NCBI GenBank assembly: GCA_035492775.1
Contig: DATJIW010000103.1
Location: forward strand, 37,675-101,674
DNA from: DATJFQ01 sp035492775
GTDB taxonomy: Bacteria; Acidobacteriota; Vicinamibacteria; Vicinamibacterales; 2-12-FULL-66-21
Direction of reading: 5' to 3'
Length of the DNA stretch: 64,000 bases
Positions 37,501-45,299 of the stretch are shown piece after piece (the stretch's first letter is position 1; each line of letters starts with the position of its first letter). Position numbers and translations under genes: made by a program. The notes beneath the pieces were generated by a model, which ran no database searches, had not been told where the DNA came from, and worked only from the letters and a program-made list of their open reading frames with translations.

Positions 37501-37922
37501 CGCGGGTCACATCGCTGAACCGCCAGGCGAACGACGTTGCACAGACGATGGCCGCGAAGAGCGGGCTGCCGGCGGAGCTCAAGACGTCGTTCGACGCCTT
37601 CAAGAAAGAGGTCAACGACATCGCGCCGAAATACGCGACCGGCGGAGGGCGCGGCGGGTTCGGCCGCGGCAATGCCGACCAGACGGTGCTCGGGAAACTC
37701 GCGCAGGCGAAGAACGCCCTGATGGGAGGCATGTGGCCCACCGCGCAGACGATGAAGTCATTCCAGGAAGTGAAGACGGAGACGCCGAAGGCAATCGCCG
37801 ACGCCAACGCGATGTTCGCGAAGGCGAAAACGCTCAGCGGCGATCTGGCGAAATACAACGTGACGCTCGCGGCGCCGGCGCCGGTGAGTGTGACGGATTC
37901 AAAGGGGAAGACGGGAAAATAG
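34563..37922 (+). CDS. Giant secreted BNR/sortilin-like beta-propeller protein
   Basis: A 1119-residue exported protein. A signal peptide (about 1-29) is followed by tandem BNR/Asp-box propeller repeats, recognisable from recurring blocks such as STDGGKTY, TTDGGRSWKQ, SVDGGETWTR and DAGKSWTS, resembling VPS10/sortilin ten-bladed propellers (about 40-790). A beta-rich domain lies at about 790-930, then a helical/coiled C-terminal region (about 960-1119) with a Gly-rich loop. Proteins of this type are abundant in Acidobacteriota and Bacteroidota and are usually annotated as glycosyl hydrolases, but no glycosidase catalytic pair is evident. A role in binding or assembly of secreted protein or glycan is inference. 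A paralogue lies 3.2 kb downstream. The N-terminus is set by TGGAGG and the signal peptide; the frame is open upstream without meaning. Confidence 0.85.
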   Translation: MRQHRVIALAAAAALAVAGQSLTGRAAQPASAHPETPFDHLHFRSIGPAGMSGRIADIAVYEANPNIFYVGAAHGGVWKTVNGGTTFEDQFQHQGLMSIGDIAVAQNNPDLVWVGTGESNNRQSTSWGDGVFKSTDGGKTYANAGLKTSRHINRIVIDPRNTDTVFVAATGPLFGAGGERGVYKTTDGGRSWKQVLKVDDDTGANDLVIDPSNSQILYASTYQRRRTACCMNGGGPGSGIWKSVDGGETWTRLVKGLPEGPLGRIGLDVYRRRPNTLYALIEGPVPPPGEGRGGGGGGGRGTATGVDQSAMGLYRSDDAGDSWRKVNNENARPMYFSQVRIDPNDPEVVFMGGVKLHLTTNGGKTISTNVTPSAHDDVHAIWIDPSNSQHVMIGDDGGLAATHDQAKTWQFFPNLPVGLFYHVSVDAATPYNVCGGMQDNYDWCGPSRSRSSAGIGNYEWKTLQGGDGFVVLQDPRDERVIYSETQDGNIVRVDRVTDETQSIRPVAPKGEPAYRWHWDTPMVLSTHDAATVYIGAQKVFRSTDKGLSFTPISGDLTSNASRDEIVTMGVKGSDIHIAKDDGIAAWPTIVALSESPKRAGVIYAGTDDGNLQVTKDAGKSWTSVYANLPNAPKGGYVSRIAASRYDEGTVYATIDDHRQNNYGTYVYVSADYGQTWKSLNGNLPSFGEIVVKAITEDQKNPDVLYLGTETGLFISIDRGASWIRPRTNLPDVRVDEITLHPRDNAMIVATHGRALWILDHLEPIQEYAAAAKTEAKLFTVAPATYRRPARDRNYEFWGDQTFFGENPPEAAIISWYQSHDANDVALKITDPAGRTVREISGPVLAKSKGAGVQTACWDLRVEPIPAPADNAGREEGRGAGAGQPAQDERTEDGERFGAGCTSNAGFGGFGGGATGPIPGPLVLTGTYKVALVIDGKTVDTKPVRVNGDPDVILTEAQRKQLFEMASELHGLQRDATEAASRVTSLNRQANDVAQTMAAKSGLPAELKTSFDAFKKEVNDIAPKYATGGGRGGFGRGNADQTVLGKLAQAKNALMGGMWPTAQTMKSFQEVKTETPKAIADANAMFAKAKTLSGDLAKYNVTLAAPAPVSVTDSKGKTGK

Positions 37923-37948
37923 CGGTCGCGTGCGCGGCGCGGGTCCAA

Positions 37949-37969
37949 TCACGAGATCCGCAATCGTGA
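37949..37969. terminator. Small hairpin between convergent genes
   Basis: TCACGA (37949-37954) and TCGTGA (37964-37969) form a perfect 6-bp stem in the 83-nt gap between the BNR gene and the converging ADOP gene. There is no U-tract. Possible bidirectional terminator, weakly supported. Confidence 0.25.
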
Positions 37970-38005
37970 GCAGGAGCCCTTCACGGATCACGGACTCGAG
38001 AATCG

Positions 38006-40618
38006 CTACTCCTGACGCAGAGCAATGCTCGGCTCGACGGCCGCGGCGCGTCGCGCGGGCAGCAGCGCTGCCAGGGCCCCGATGGCCACGACGACGGATG
38101 CGGCCGCAGCGTAGAACTTCCAATCGTCGCTCGGCGACCCGTACAGCAGATGGGACATGACGCGCGAGCCGGCGACCGCGAGCACGATGCCGACAGACGC
38201 CCCCGCGAGCACGACGGTCACGCCCTCACGAACGATGGACGCGATCAGCCCCGCGCGGGCGGCGCCGAGGGCAAGCCGGATTCCAATCTCCTTCGTCCGC
38301 CGCGACACCGCAAACGCGAGCGCGCCGTAAAGGCCGATGGCCGTCAGCAGCATCGCCAGACAGGCGGCGTAGCCGATGAAGACGGCGCCGACACGAATCG
38401 GGCGGGTGAGACCCGCCATTCGCATCGGCAGCGTAATCGTTTCGGCAATCGGCACATCGGGATCGACCTGGTGCACTGCACGCGCCAGCTCGGGCAGCCA
38501 TGACTCGGGATCGCCGGCAGTACGTACGGCGATTCTCGAATCGATCTGTCCGGGATTCTGCCAGAACGGCGTGTAGGCCCAGAGGTCTGCGGGCTGTGTC
38601 CGAGCAGTCATCGCCAGGTCGGCGACGATTCCGACGATCTGCCGCGGCGTATTACCGATGACAATCGTCGAGCCGATCGCGCGACCATCCGGCCAGAGGC
38701 GGTTGGCGAGTGCCTGATTGACCACGGCTACTGCCGTCGAGTCCCTGGTGTCGTGATCGTCGAATTCGCGTCCCGCGACCATGGGCGTGCGCAGCGTCGC
38801 GAAGTACGCCGGTCCGACTTCGTTGTACTTCACCGTCAACCGGGCCGCTGACGATCCCGGCAGGGTCGCCGTCGTGGAACCGCCGCCCAGCACCGCGCCG
38901 ACTCCGACCATCGAGACAGATTCCACAGATGGAACGGCGCGCAGGCGCTGAAGCGCCTCACGCTGAAATCGCTGCGCGCGCTCGGGCGTGTACTTGACGA
39001 GCCGCGGCCGCACGCGCATGAGCGCGACGTGCGCCGTGTCGTAATTGCGGCCGGTCAGCACCAGACGCGCGCTCGAGCCAAGAAGCGCCGACGTCGCGAC
39101 CAGGGCCACGGCCGCCGCCGCCTGCGCACCCAGCAGGGCCCGGCCGGTGGACCATCGCGCCGAGACGGTCCGACGCGCTGTATGAGCCGTTCTGGGACGC
39201 CTCACGGCTCGGATCGCGGGCAACACGCTGAAGAGTATTCCGGCAAGCGCCGCGGCCGCGATCGTGGCGAGAACGATCGTGGACGACGGGCTGAAATCGT
39301 AGAAGAGCGGGTGGCCTTCGTCGTCCATCGAGAAGAACATCCGGGCGAGGGCGGCGACGAAGAAGCGCGACAGGACGAGACCGCCCGCGCCGCCGGCAAG
39401 CGCAAGCATCAGCGACTCCGTGACGACCTGTCGAACGATGCGACCCGGGCCCGCGCCGAGCGAGACACGGATCGCGAACTCATTCTCGCGCGCCGCTGAC
39501 TGCGCGCTGAGCAGCCCGCCCAGGTTTGCGCAGCACACGAGGAGCAGCACCACGGCGACGCCCCCGAGCACGGCAACCAGCCGGCTTTCCTGGTCGTCGT
39601 CGGACATCCCGCGCGGCCGCCGGACCGCGACGCCCCGGTTCTCGCCGGGAGGCGCAGACCTCCATGCTGGCGGCACGATCGCCGCGAACTCCGCCTGAGC
39701 ATCCGCGACCGTCCGGCCGGGGACGAGACGGCCAACCATGCCGAGGGTCGTGCAATCGCCCGCAAGGGAATCGCGGCACCATCGGTATCCAACGCGCAGC
39801 ATCATCGTCGGGATGTAGAGATCCACCGGTAGTGGAGTGAGCCCGACCGGGTGCCGCGGGGCCACGCCGATGATTGTGAAGGCCACGCCGTTGATCGTCA
39901 GCGCGGACCCCGGGGCGGACGGCGCGGCACCGAGCCATGACTGCCAGAAGTCGTAGCCCACCACGACGACGTGGTCGCGATCCGGAACGCGATCCTCTTC
40001 GGGGCCGAAGAATCGGCCGAGCGCAGGGTGCATCTCGAAAAGCGGGAAGTAGTTCGCCGACACGACTGCGCCGTTTACTTCCCGAGCCGTACCGTTGACG
40101 GCGACGAAGAGCGGTGCGGTCGAGTAGTGGGCAGCCAGCGCGCTGACGGTTGTCGCACGATCGCGGAAGGCTACGTAGTCGGGATAGGACACGGCGCCAT
40201 CGGTACGCGAGCCGCCGCGAATCGCACCGATCGAAACGAGACTATCCGCGTCGTCGGCTCGCCAGTGGCGCCATAAAAGCGTGTCGGCGAGGCTCGCCTC
40301 GGCACCGATTGCGGCCGTCCCGAGTGCGATCGTGACGATGGCCATCAGTGCCAGCGTGGGACGTCGACGCATGCCTCGCAGCCCGTACCGAATGTCCTGC
40401 AGCGTCGTGTCGATCAAGCCAATGCCCCGCGCGTCGCGGCACGCGTCCGCGACCTGGTCCACTCCGCCGAAGTCGAGTCTCGCCCGGCGTGCGGCGTCGG
40501 CGTGTGTCAACCCCGCTGCGACGTACTTGTGAGCCTGGTGTTCGAGATGGAACTCCAGCTCGTCCTTCAGCTCCTGTTCGGCGGTTCGACGCCTGAGCAG
40601 AACGCGCAACCGGTACAT
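38006..40618 (-). CDS. ADOP-type FtsX/MacB-like ABC permease, PadR-linked
   Basis: An 870-residue duplicated permease. It has an N-terminal prefix of about 75 residues (RRRTAEQELKDELEFHLEHQ...), a helical segment found on PadR-associated ADOPs and different from the prefix on the copy at 4023. After it come the usual MacB-like domain, FtsX block, second MacB-like domain and final block with RTKEIGIRLALGAARAGL. The start is either the ATG at 40618 or a GTG at 40633, five codons upstream; both follow the PadR stop by under 25 nt. It is co-transcribed with and presumably controlled by that PadR. No ATPase gene is adjacent. Confidence 0.9.
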   Translation of the reverse strand: MYRLRVLLRRRTAEQELKDELEFHLEHQAHKYVAAGLTHADAARRARLDFGGVDQVADACRDARGIGLIDTTLQDIRYGLRGMRRRPTLALMAIVTIALGTAAIGAEASLADTLLWRHWRADDADSLVSIGAIRGGSRTDGAVSYPDYVAFRDRATTVSALAAHYSTAPLFVAVNGTAREVNGAVVSANYFPLFEMHPALGRFFGPEEDRVPDRDHVVVVGYDFWQSWLGAAPSAPGSALTINGVAFTIIGVAPRHPVGLTPLPVDLYIPTMMLRVGYRWCRDSLAGDCTTLGMVGRLVPGRTVADAQAEFAAIVPPAWRSAPPGENRGVAVRRPRGMSDDDQESRLVAVLGGVAVVLLLVCCANLGGLLSAQSAARENEFAIRVSLGAGPGRIVRQVVTESLMLALAGGAGGLVLSRFFVAALARMFFSMDDEGHPLFYDFSPSSTIVLATIAAAALAGILFSVLPAIRAVRRPRTAHTARRTVSARWSTGRALLGAQAAAAVALVATSALLGSSARLVLTGRNYDTAHVALMRVRPRLVKYTPERAQRFQREALQRLRAVPSVESVSMVGVGAVLGGGSTTATLPGSSAARLTVKYNEVGPAYFATLRTPMVAGREFDDHDTRDSTAVAVVNQALANRLWPDGRAIGSTIVIGNTPRQIVGIVADLAMTARTQPADLWAYTPFWQNPGQIDSRIAVRTAGDPESWLPELARAVHQVDPDVPIAETITLPMRMAGLTRPIRVGAVFIGYAACLAMLLTAIGLYGALAFAVSRRTKEIGIRLALGAARAGLIASIVREGVTVVLAGASVGIVLAVAGSRVMSHLLYGSPSDDWKFYAAAASVVVAIGALAALLPARRAAAVEPSIALRQE

Positions 40619-40641
40619 CAGGTCGCTGAGCACGAATGACC

Positions 40642-40959
40642 TCAGCCCTGATCCAGCAGCAGATTGACGGCGGCGGTCAGCGAGCGCCACGCATCCACGC
40701 GCTCCTCGAGCTGTCGCCGGCCTTTGGTCGTCAGCTGGTAGTACTTCGCACGACGGTTGTTGTCGGATACGTCCCAGGCGGCCCGGATCCACCCGCGGCG
40801 CTCCAGCCTGTGGAGCGCCGGGTACAGGGATCCCTGGTTCACCTTGAGCGTGTCGTTGGAAATCTGCTGGATCCGTTCCGAGATGCCCCAGCCGTGCTGC
40901 CGCTCGAGTGCGATCGCCTTGAGGATCAGCAGATCAAGCGTCCCCTGCGGAAGTTCCAT
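40642..40959 (-). CDS. PadR-family transcriptional repressor
   Basis: A 105-residue winged-helix regulator with the conserved acidobacterial PadR start ELPQGTLDLLILKA, the recognition region NQGSLYPALHRLERRGWI and the wing RRAKYYQLTTKGRRQL. The ATG at 40959 has a good AAGGGG Shine-Dalgarno sequence and matches the family N-terminus; upstream in-frame residues to 41025 do not. It heads a two-gene operon with the ADOP permease. A 9-bp inverted repeat lies over its promoter and is the likely autoregulatory operator. Confidence 0.95.
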   Translation of the reverse strand: MELPQGTLDLLILKAIALERQHGWGISERIQQISNDTLKVNQGSLYPALHRLERRGWIRAAWDVSDNNRRAKYYQLTTKGRRQLEERVDAWRSLTAAVNLLLDQG

Positions 40960-40974
40960 GTCGCTTCCCCTTCT

Positions 40975-41014
40975 GCTTCGACACCAGAATACCGCCACTC
41001 TTGTCGAAGCGCAA
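40975..41014 (-). promoter_or_regulatory. PadR2 promoter with overlapping operator palindrome
   Basis: Half-sites GCTTCGACA (40975-40983) and TGTCGAAGC (41002-41010) form a perfect 9-bp inverted repeat with an 18-nt centre. Reading the minus strand, -35 TTGCGC (41014-41009) and -10 TATTCT (40991-40986) are 17 nt apart. The -10 lies between the half-sites, one half-site overlaps the -35 edge and the other falls on the expected start near 40979. A bound PadR dimer would block this promoter. Confidence 0.6.
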
Positions 41015-41120
41015 GGGCAAGCCATGGACGGTCGCGCGACGTCCGGACGGCGCGGCGTCCGGATCGCAGTCGACCTGACTTGCTCATGCCGCAGGTGGCT
41101 ACGATAAACTCCTGCACCTC

Positions 41121-41147
41121 CCCGCCGCGCGAACGCGTCGCGGCGGG
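41121..41147 (+). other. GC-rich hairpin in the leader of the second BNR gene
   Basis: CCCGCCGCG (41121-41129) and CGCGGCGGG (41139-41147) form a 9-bp all-GC stem with a 9-nt loop. It ends 4 nt before the strong Shine-Dalgarno AAGGAGG. It may stabilise the mRNA 5' end or keep the ribosome site exposed. Confidence 0.4.
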
Positions 41148-41166
41148 ACCGAAGGAGGAAGGATTC

Positions 41167-44100
41167 ATGCGACGTGCGTTCATCCCGGTTGTCGCGCTCG
41201 CGGCGGCAGCCGGTCTCACTCTGCCTCTCGGCGCGACGCAGGCGGCGCAGCCGGCGGCAGCGTCCCCGTCACCGCTCGATTCCGCGATTGCGAAGGCCTA
41301 TCAGTGGCGCAGCATCGGACCGATGCGGGCTGGCCGTTCGATCGCGGTCAGCGGTGTCAAGGGACGGCCAAAAGAGGCGTACTCGGGTCAGACGGGTGGC
41401 GGGCTCTGGAAGACCGTGGACGGCGGTGCAACCTGGACGCCGGTCACCGACGGTCAGGTCCGGAGCAGTTCGGTTGGTGCCGTCGCCGTCTCGGAGTCGA
41501 ACCCCGACGTCGTGTACATCGGCATGGGGGAGTCGTGTATCCGCGGAAACATCCAGCCGGGCGACGGCGTCTACAAGTCGACCGACGCGGGCAAGACGTG
41601 GACGCACATCGGCTTCGGGAACTCCGACGCCATCTCCCGGATCCGCATTCACCCGTCCAATCCGGACATCGTGTTTGTCGCCGACTTCGGCAAGTACAGC
41701 GCGCCCAGCGACGAGCGCGGCGTCTACAAGAGCACCGACGGCGGCAAGACGTGGAAACGCGTCCTGTTCCGTAACGACAAGACGGGCGCGGTCGATATCG
41801 CGATCGATCGGAGGAACCCAAACGTGATGTTCGCGGCGCTCTGGGAGGCGTACCGCGTCGAATATCAGATGTCGAGCGGCGGCGCCGGCAGCGGCCTCTT
41901 CAAGTCCACCGACGGCGGCGACACGTGGACGGAGATCACCCGCGCACCGGGCCTGCCCGGCGGCATCGACGGAAAAATCGGTGTCGCGATTTCGGGGGCC
42001 GACGCCAGCCGCATCTACGCCCTCGTCGAGAACGAAAACGGCGGCCTGTTCTCGTCGGACGATGCGGGGGCGAACTGGAAACTCGTCAACAGCGGCCGAA
42101 ACATCCGTCAGCGAGCGTTCTACTACACGCACGTGTTCGCGGACCCGGTGAACAAGGACGAAATCTACATCGGCAACGTCGGCATGTTCTGGTCGAAGGA
42201 CGGGGGCAAGACGATAACGAGCTTCGCCGGCGGCGATTCGCACGACTTCTGGGTGGACCCCGACGATACGAACCACATCGTCCACGCGAACGATGGCGGC
42301 GGAGCGGTCTCGTTCAACGCGCAGTCGGCCGAGCGGACGTGGTCGGCGCGCGACTATGCGACCGGCCAGTTCTACCACGCCATCTCGACCAAACACGTGC
42401 CGTACGACGTCTGCGGCGCGCAGCAGGACAACAGCACGATCTGCGTCGCGAGCAACACGAACCTGGGTGGCGGCCGCTTCGGGCGCGGCAATGTGCACGA
42501 GCCATATACGGCGGGCGGCGCCGAGCCGGGCTACATCGCTCCGGATCCCCTCGACCCGGACGTCATTTACGCCGGCGGCAACAACGGTTCGTTCCTGACG
42601 CGCCTGGATCTGCGCACGAACAACGAGCGCGAGGTGAATCCGTATCCGCGCGAGTTCTCCGGCGAAGCATCCAAGGACGTCGTCGAGCGCTGGCAGTGGA
42701 CCTATCCCATCATCTTTTCGCCGGCCGATCCGCACGTGCTCTTCGCCTCGTCGCAGCACGTGTGGCGCACGCGCGACGGGGGCGTCACGTGGGACCGCAT
42801 CAGCGGAGATCTGACGCGCCACGATCCGAAGACCATGCAGGACTCCGGCGGCCCGATCACGCACGACATGAACAGTCCGGAGATCTATGCGACGGTGTTC
42901 GCGCTCGGTCCCGGAAAGATGAACGTGGACCTGCTGTGGGCAGGCTCGGACGATGGATTGATCCACGTCACCCGCGACGGTGGAAACACATGGACGAACG
43001 TCACGCCGAAGGAGATGCCCGACCTGGGGCGGGTCAGCATCATCGACGCGTCGGCCTTCGACGACGGCACGGCGTATGCGGCGGTGAAGAAGCCGCTGCT
43101 CAACGACCACGCGCCGTACATCTTCCGCACGCACGACTTCGGGCGCACGTGGACGAAGATCGTCAACGGCATCGCGCCGGATGACTACGTGCACGCGGTT
43201 CGGGAGGATCCGACGCGGAAAGGTCTCCTCTACGCGGGCACGCAGCACGGCTTCTATATCTCGTACGACGACGGCGATCACTGGGCGATGTTCAATCCGG
43301 GCCTGCCCAACGCGCAGGTCTCGGACATCTGGATCGAGGCGAACTCGATCGCCGTGGCCACGCACGGTCGCGGGTTCTACGTCCTCGACGACCTCGCGCC
43401 GCTGCGTCAGGCCGGAATGGCCCAGGCCTCGACGAACGGGTTCACGCTTTTCAAGCCGGCAGACGTGATCCGCAGCGCCGGCTCGGCGACGATCAGCTAT
43501 CTTCTGACGCAGCCCGCCGAGAAACTGACGCTCGAGATTCTCGATGCCAAGGGGCAGGTCGTGCAAACGATTCCGGGCCACAAGCCGCCTGAACCCGGCG
43601 AAGGGCGTGGGCGGGGCGAAACCGAACCGGCGGCGCCGCAGGGGCGCGGCCGCGGCGGGAACCCGACGGCACCGATGGCCCCGGGCTTCAATCGCGTCAC
43701 GTGGAATCTCGATTACCCGAGCGCCGTCACGTTCCCGAACATGGTGCTGTGGGGAGCGACCACCAGCGGCCCGATGGCGCTTCCCGGCACGTATCAGGTG
43801 AAGCTGACCGTCGATGGCGTCTCCGAAACGCAGCCGCTGACAATCGTGAAACATCCGCTTCGCGACACGTCCGACGCGGATCTGCAGGAGCAATTCAACC
43901 TCGCGACCCAGATCCGCGACAAGGTCAGCGAAGCGAACCAGGCGGTCATCGACATCCGCCGCATCAAGGATGCCGTGGCCGATAGATTGAAGAAGTCCGA
44001 CAAGCGCGAGTTGAAGCTCGTGGGCGATCGTCTCGTGACAGCGCTGTCCGCCGTCGAGCAGGACATCTATCAGGTGAAGAACCAGAGCGGCCAGGACCCT

Positions 44101-44343
44101 CTCAACTTCCCCATCAAGACGAACAACCGGCTCGCGTCGCTGCTGGGCATGACCACGCGCGGCGAAGGCCCGCCGACGAAGAACATCTATCCGATCTTCG
44201 AGGATCTGAAGAAGGAACTGAAGGGCGAGACCGACAGGCTGAATGCGGTGTATGGCAACGAGCTCAAGGCCTTCAACATAGAGGTCACCAACGCCGGGTT
44301 AGAGCCGGTCCAGGCGCCCGGACCCGGAGGCGCCTCGAAATAG
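41167..44343 (+). CDS. Giant secreted BNR/sortilin-like beta-propeller protein, second copy
   Basis: A 1058-residue paralogue of the protein at 34563. It has a signal peptide (about 1-27), a first motif WRSIGPMRAGRSIAV that parallels FRSIGPAGMSGRIAD in the other copy, repeated Asp-box blocks (TVDGGATWTP, STDAGKTWTH, STDGGKTWKR, TRDGGVTWDR) and a C-terminal domain with a Gly/Arg/Pro-rich linker and helices. The two are clearly homologous but well diverged. An oppositely oriented PadR-ADOP operon lies between them, so a secretion or assembly link is conceivable but unproven. The start is fixed by the AAGGAGG ribosome site 7-13 nt upstream and by the signal peptide. Confidence 0.85.
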   Translation: MRRAFIPVVALAAAAGLTLPLGATQAAQPAAASPSPLDSAIAKAYQWRSIGPMRAGRSIAVSGVKGRPKEAYSGQTGGGLWKTVDGGATWTPVTDGQVRSSSVGAVAVSESNPDVVYIGMGESCIRGNIQPGDGVYKSTDAGKTWTHIGFGNSDAISRIRIHPSNPDIVFVADFGKYSAPSDERGVYKSTDGGKTWKRVLFRNDKTGAVDIAIDRRNPNVMFAALWEAYRVEYQMSSGGAGSGLFKSTDGGDTWTEITRAPGLPGGIDGKIGVAISGADASRIYALVENENGGLFSSDDAGANWKLVNSGRNIRQRAFYYTHVFADPVNKDEIYIGNVGMFWSKDGGKTITSFAGGDSHDFWVDPDDTNHIVHANDGGGAVSFNAQSAERTWSARDYATGQFYHAISTKHVPYDVCGAQQDNSTICVASNTNLGGGRFGRGNVHEPYTAGGAEPGYIAPDPLDPDVIYAGGNNGSFLTRLDLRTNNEREVNPYPREFSGEASKDVVERWQWTYPIIFSPADPHVLFASSQHVWRTRDGGVTWDRISGDLTRHDPKTMQDSGGPITHDMNSPEIYATVFALGPGKMNVDLLWAGSDDGLIHVTRDGGNTWTNVTPKEMPDLGRVSIIDASAFDDGTAYAAVKKPLLNDHAPYIFRTHDFGRTWTKIVNGIAPDDYVHAVREDPTRKGLLYAGTQHGFYISYDDGDHWAMFNPGLPNAQVSDIWIEANSIAVATHGRGFYVLDDLAPLRQAGMAQASTNGFTLFKPADVIRSAGSATISYLLTQPAEKLTLEILDAKGQVVQTIPGHKPPEPGEGRGRGETEPAAPQGRGRGGNPTAPMAPGFNRVTWNLDYPSAVTFPNMVLWGATTSGPMALPGTYQVKLTVDGVSETQPLTIVKHPLRDTSDADLQEQFNLATQIRDKVSEANQAVIDIRRIKDAVADRLKKSDKRELKLVGDRLVTALSAVEQDIYQVKNQSGQDPLNFPIKTNNRLASLLGMTTRGEGPPTKNIYPIFEDLKKELKGETDRLNAVYGNELKAFNIEVTNAGLEPVQAPGPGGASK

Positions 44344-44402
44344 GCGATTCGAAACAATTCCGGATTCCCGACTGCCCGAGACGCAACACCAATTGACGTC
44401 AC

Positions 44403-44464
44403 GGGAGTTGGGACTTGGGAATTTGAGAGTTGGGAATTGAATTTGGGAGTTGGAGTTGGGAGTT
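44403..44464. repeat. G-rich degenerate tandem repeat (GGGAnTTGG family)
   Basis: The space between the convergent BNR and VOC genes is filled by imperfect copies of GGGA(A/G)TTGG-like units, about seven in 62 nt, in striking contrast to neighbouring complex sequence. Related units occur at 57941-57962 and 62232-62285. Confidence 0.6.
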
Positions 44465-44874
44465 CACTTGGGCTCTGTCATCGAAAACCAGTTGCCGAGC
44501 CCATCACTCAGGATGGCTTCGATGCCGTAGAACTGTTCCCGCGGCTCCCCCTTGAACGGGACGCCTTTCTTCTTCAATTCTTCGTAGGTCTTTCGGCAGT
44601 CGTCGACCCGGAGCGCGCCGGCACCGAGGAGTCCTTTCTTCATGAGCGCGCGCAGGGCGGCGGCCGATTCTTCGTCGAACATCGGCCCCGTCTTTGGCTC
44701 CATGAGTACGATCTCGAGGTCCGGCTGCTCGGGCGGGGTGACGGTCAGCCAGCGGAACCCGTTCTCCATGACGACGTCCGTGTGGAGCTTGAATCCCAGT
44801 TTGTCGACGTAGAACGCCTTGGCGTCGTCCTGGTTGTTCACGAACAGTGTGACGTGTGACAGCGCTTTGATCAT
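44464..44874 (-). CDS. VOC (glyoxalase-like) family protein
   Basis: A 136-residue vicinal-oxygen-chelate protein with two beta-alpha-beta-beta-beta modules (about 1-60 and 75-136). The first begins SHVTLFVNNQDDAKAFYVDKLGF, with the metal-binding His8 of the family; the second ends DGLGNWFSMTEP. Such proteins may isomerise, detoxify or simply bind small molecules; no specific activity can be assigned. It lies 47 nt downstream of a stand-alone AraC domain gene, a frequent pairing in which the VOC protein is co-expressed with its regulator. The stop codon touches the G-rich repeat. Confidence 0.9.
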   Translation of the reverse strand: MIKALSHVTLFVNNQDDAKAFYVDKLGFKLHTDVVMENGFRWLTVTPPEQPDLEIVLMEPKTGPMFDEESAAALRALMKKGLLGAGALRVDDCRKTYEELKKKGVPFKGEPREQFYGIEAILSDGLGNWFSMTEPK

Positions 44875-44921
44875 GGCGGTGAAGGTACCGTGCGAGCGGG
44901 CGGCGCGCTTCTTCGAAATTG

Positions 44922-45299
44922 CTATTCCGCTGGATTCACCCGGTACATCCTCAAGAAGCAGGACGGAATGTAGAGCTTGCGGCGACGGGCAGCGCGGTAC
45001 GCCACGGGCGACTCACCCGTCAGCCTGTGAAAGAGGGCGCTGAACGACCCGAGGCTCTCGAATCCGATCGTCTCGCAGACCTCCGTCACGGACATCGGAG
45101 TTGTTTCGAGGAGGTGCTTCGCGCGATCGATCCGCTGCGCGCGAAGGTACTGGTGCGGCGTCTGTCCCGTCTGCGCCTTGAACGCTCGGATGAAATGGAA
45201 CTTCGACATCCGCGCGTGTCGCGCGAGGTCCTCGATGGTCAGCCGCAGCGGGTAATCGCGATCGAGCACCGCGCGGGCCCGCTGAACGCCCGGACTCAT
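44922..45299 (-). CDS. AraC-family regulator, DNA-binding domain only
   Basis: A 125-residue protein containing just the two helix-turn-helix motifs of AraC (about 18-105): LTIEDLARHARMSKFHFIRAFK and the second helix region SVTEVCETIGFESLGSFSALFHR. It lacks a ligand-binding domain, so it may respond through an unknown route or act constitutively, as SoxS/MarA do. Its ATG overlaps the stop of the GH27 gene, so it may be transcribed from far upstream, and it precedes the VOC gene it probably regulates. Confidence 0.92.
   Translation of the reverse strand: MSPGVQRARAVLDRDYPLRLTIEDLARHARMSKFHFIRAFKAQTGQTPHQYLRAQRIDRAKHLLETTPMSVTEVCETIGFESLGSFSALFHRLTGESPVAYRAARRRKLYIPSCFLRMYRVNPAE

Noticed and set aside
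37899..38123. A 74-codon minus-strand frame between the BNR gene and the ADOP gene that looked like a possible gene relic
   Set aside because: It overlaps the ADOP C-terminus out of frame and its sequence matches no family I can recognise.
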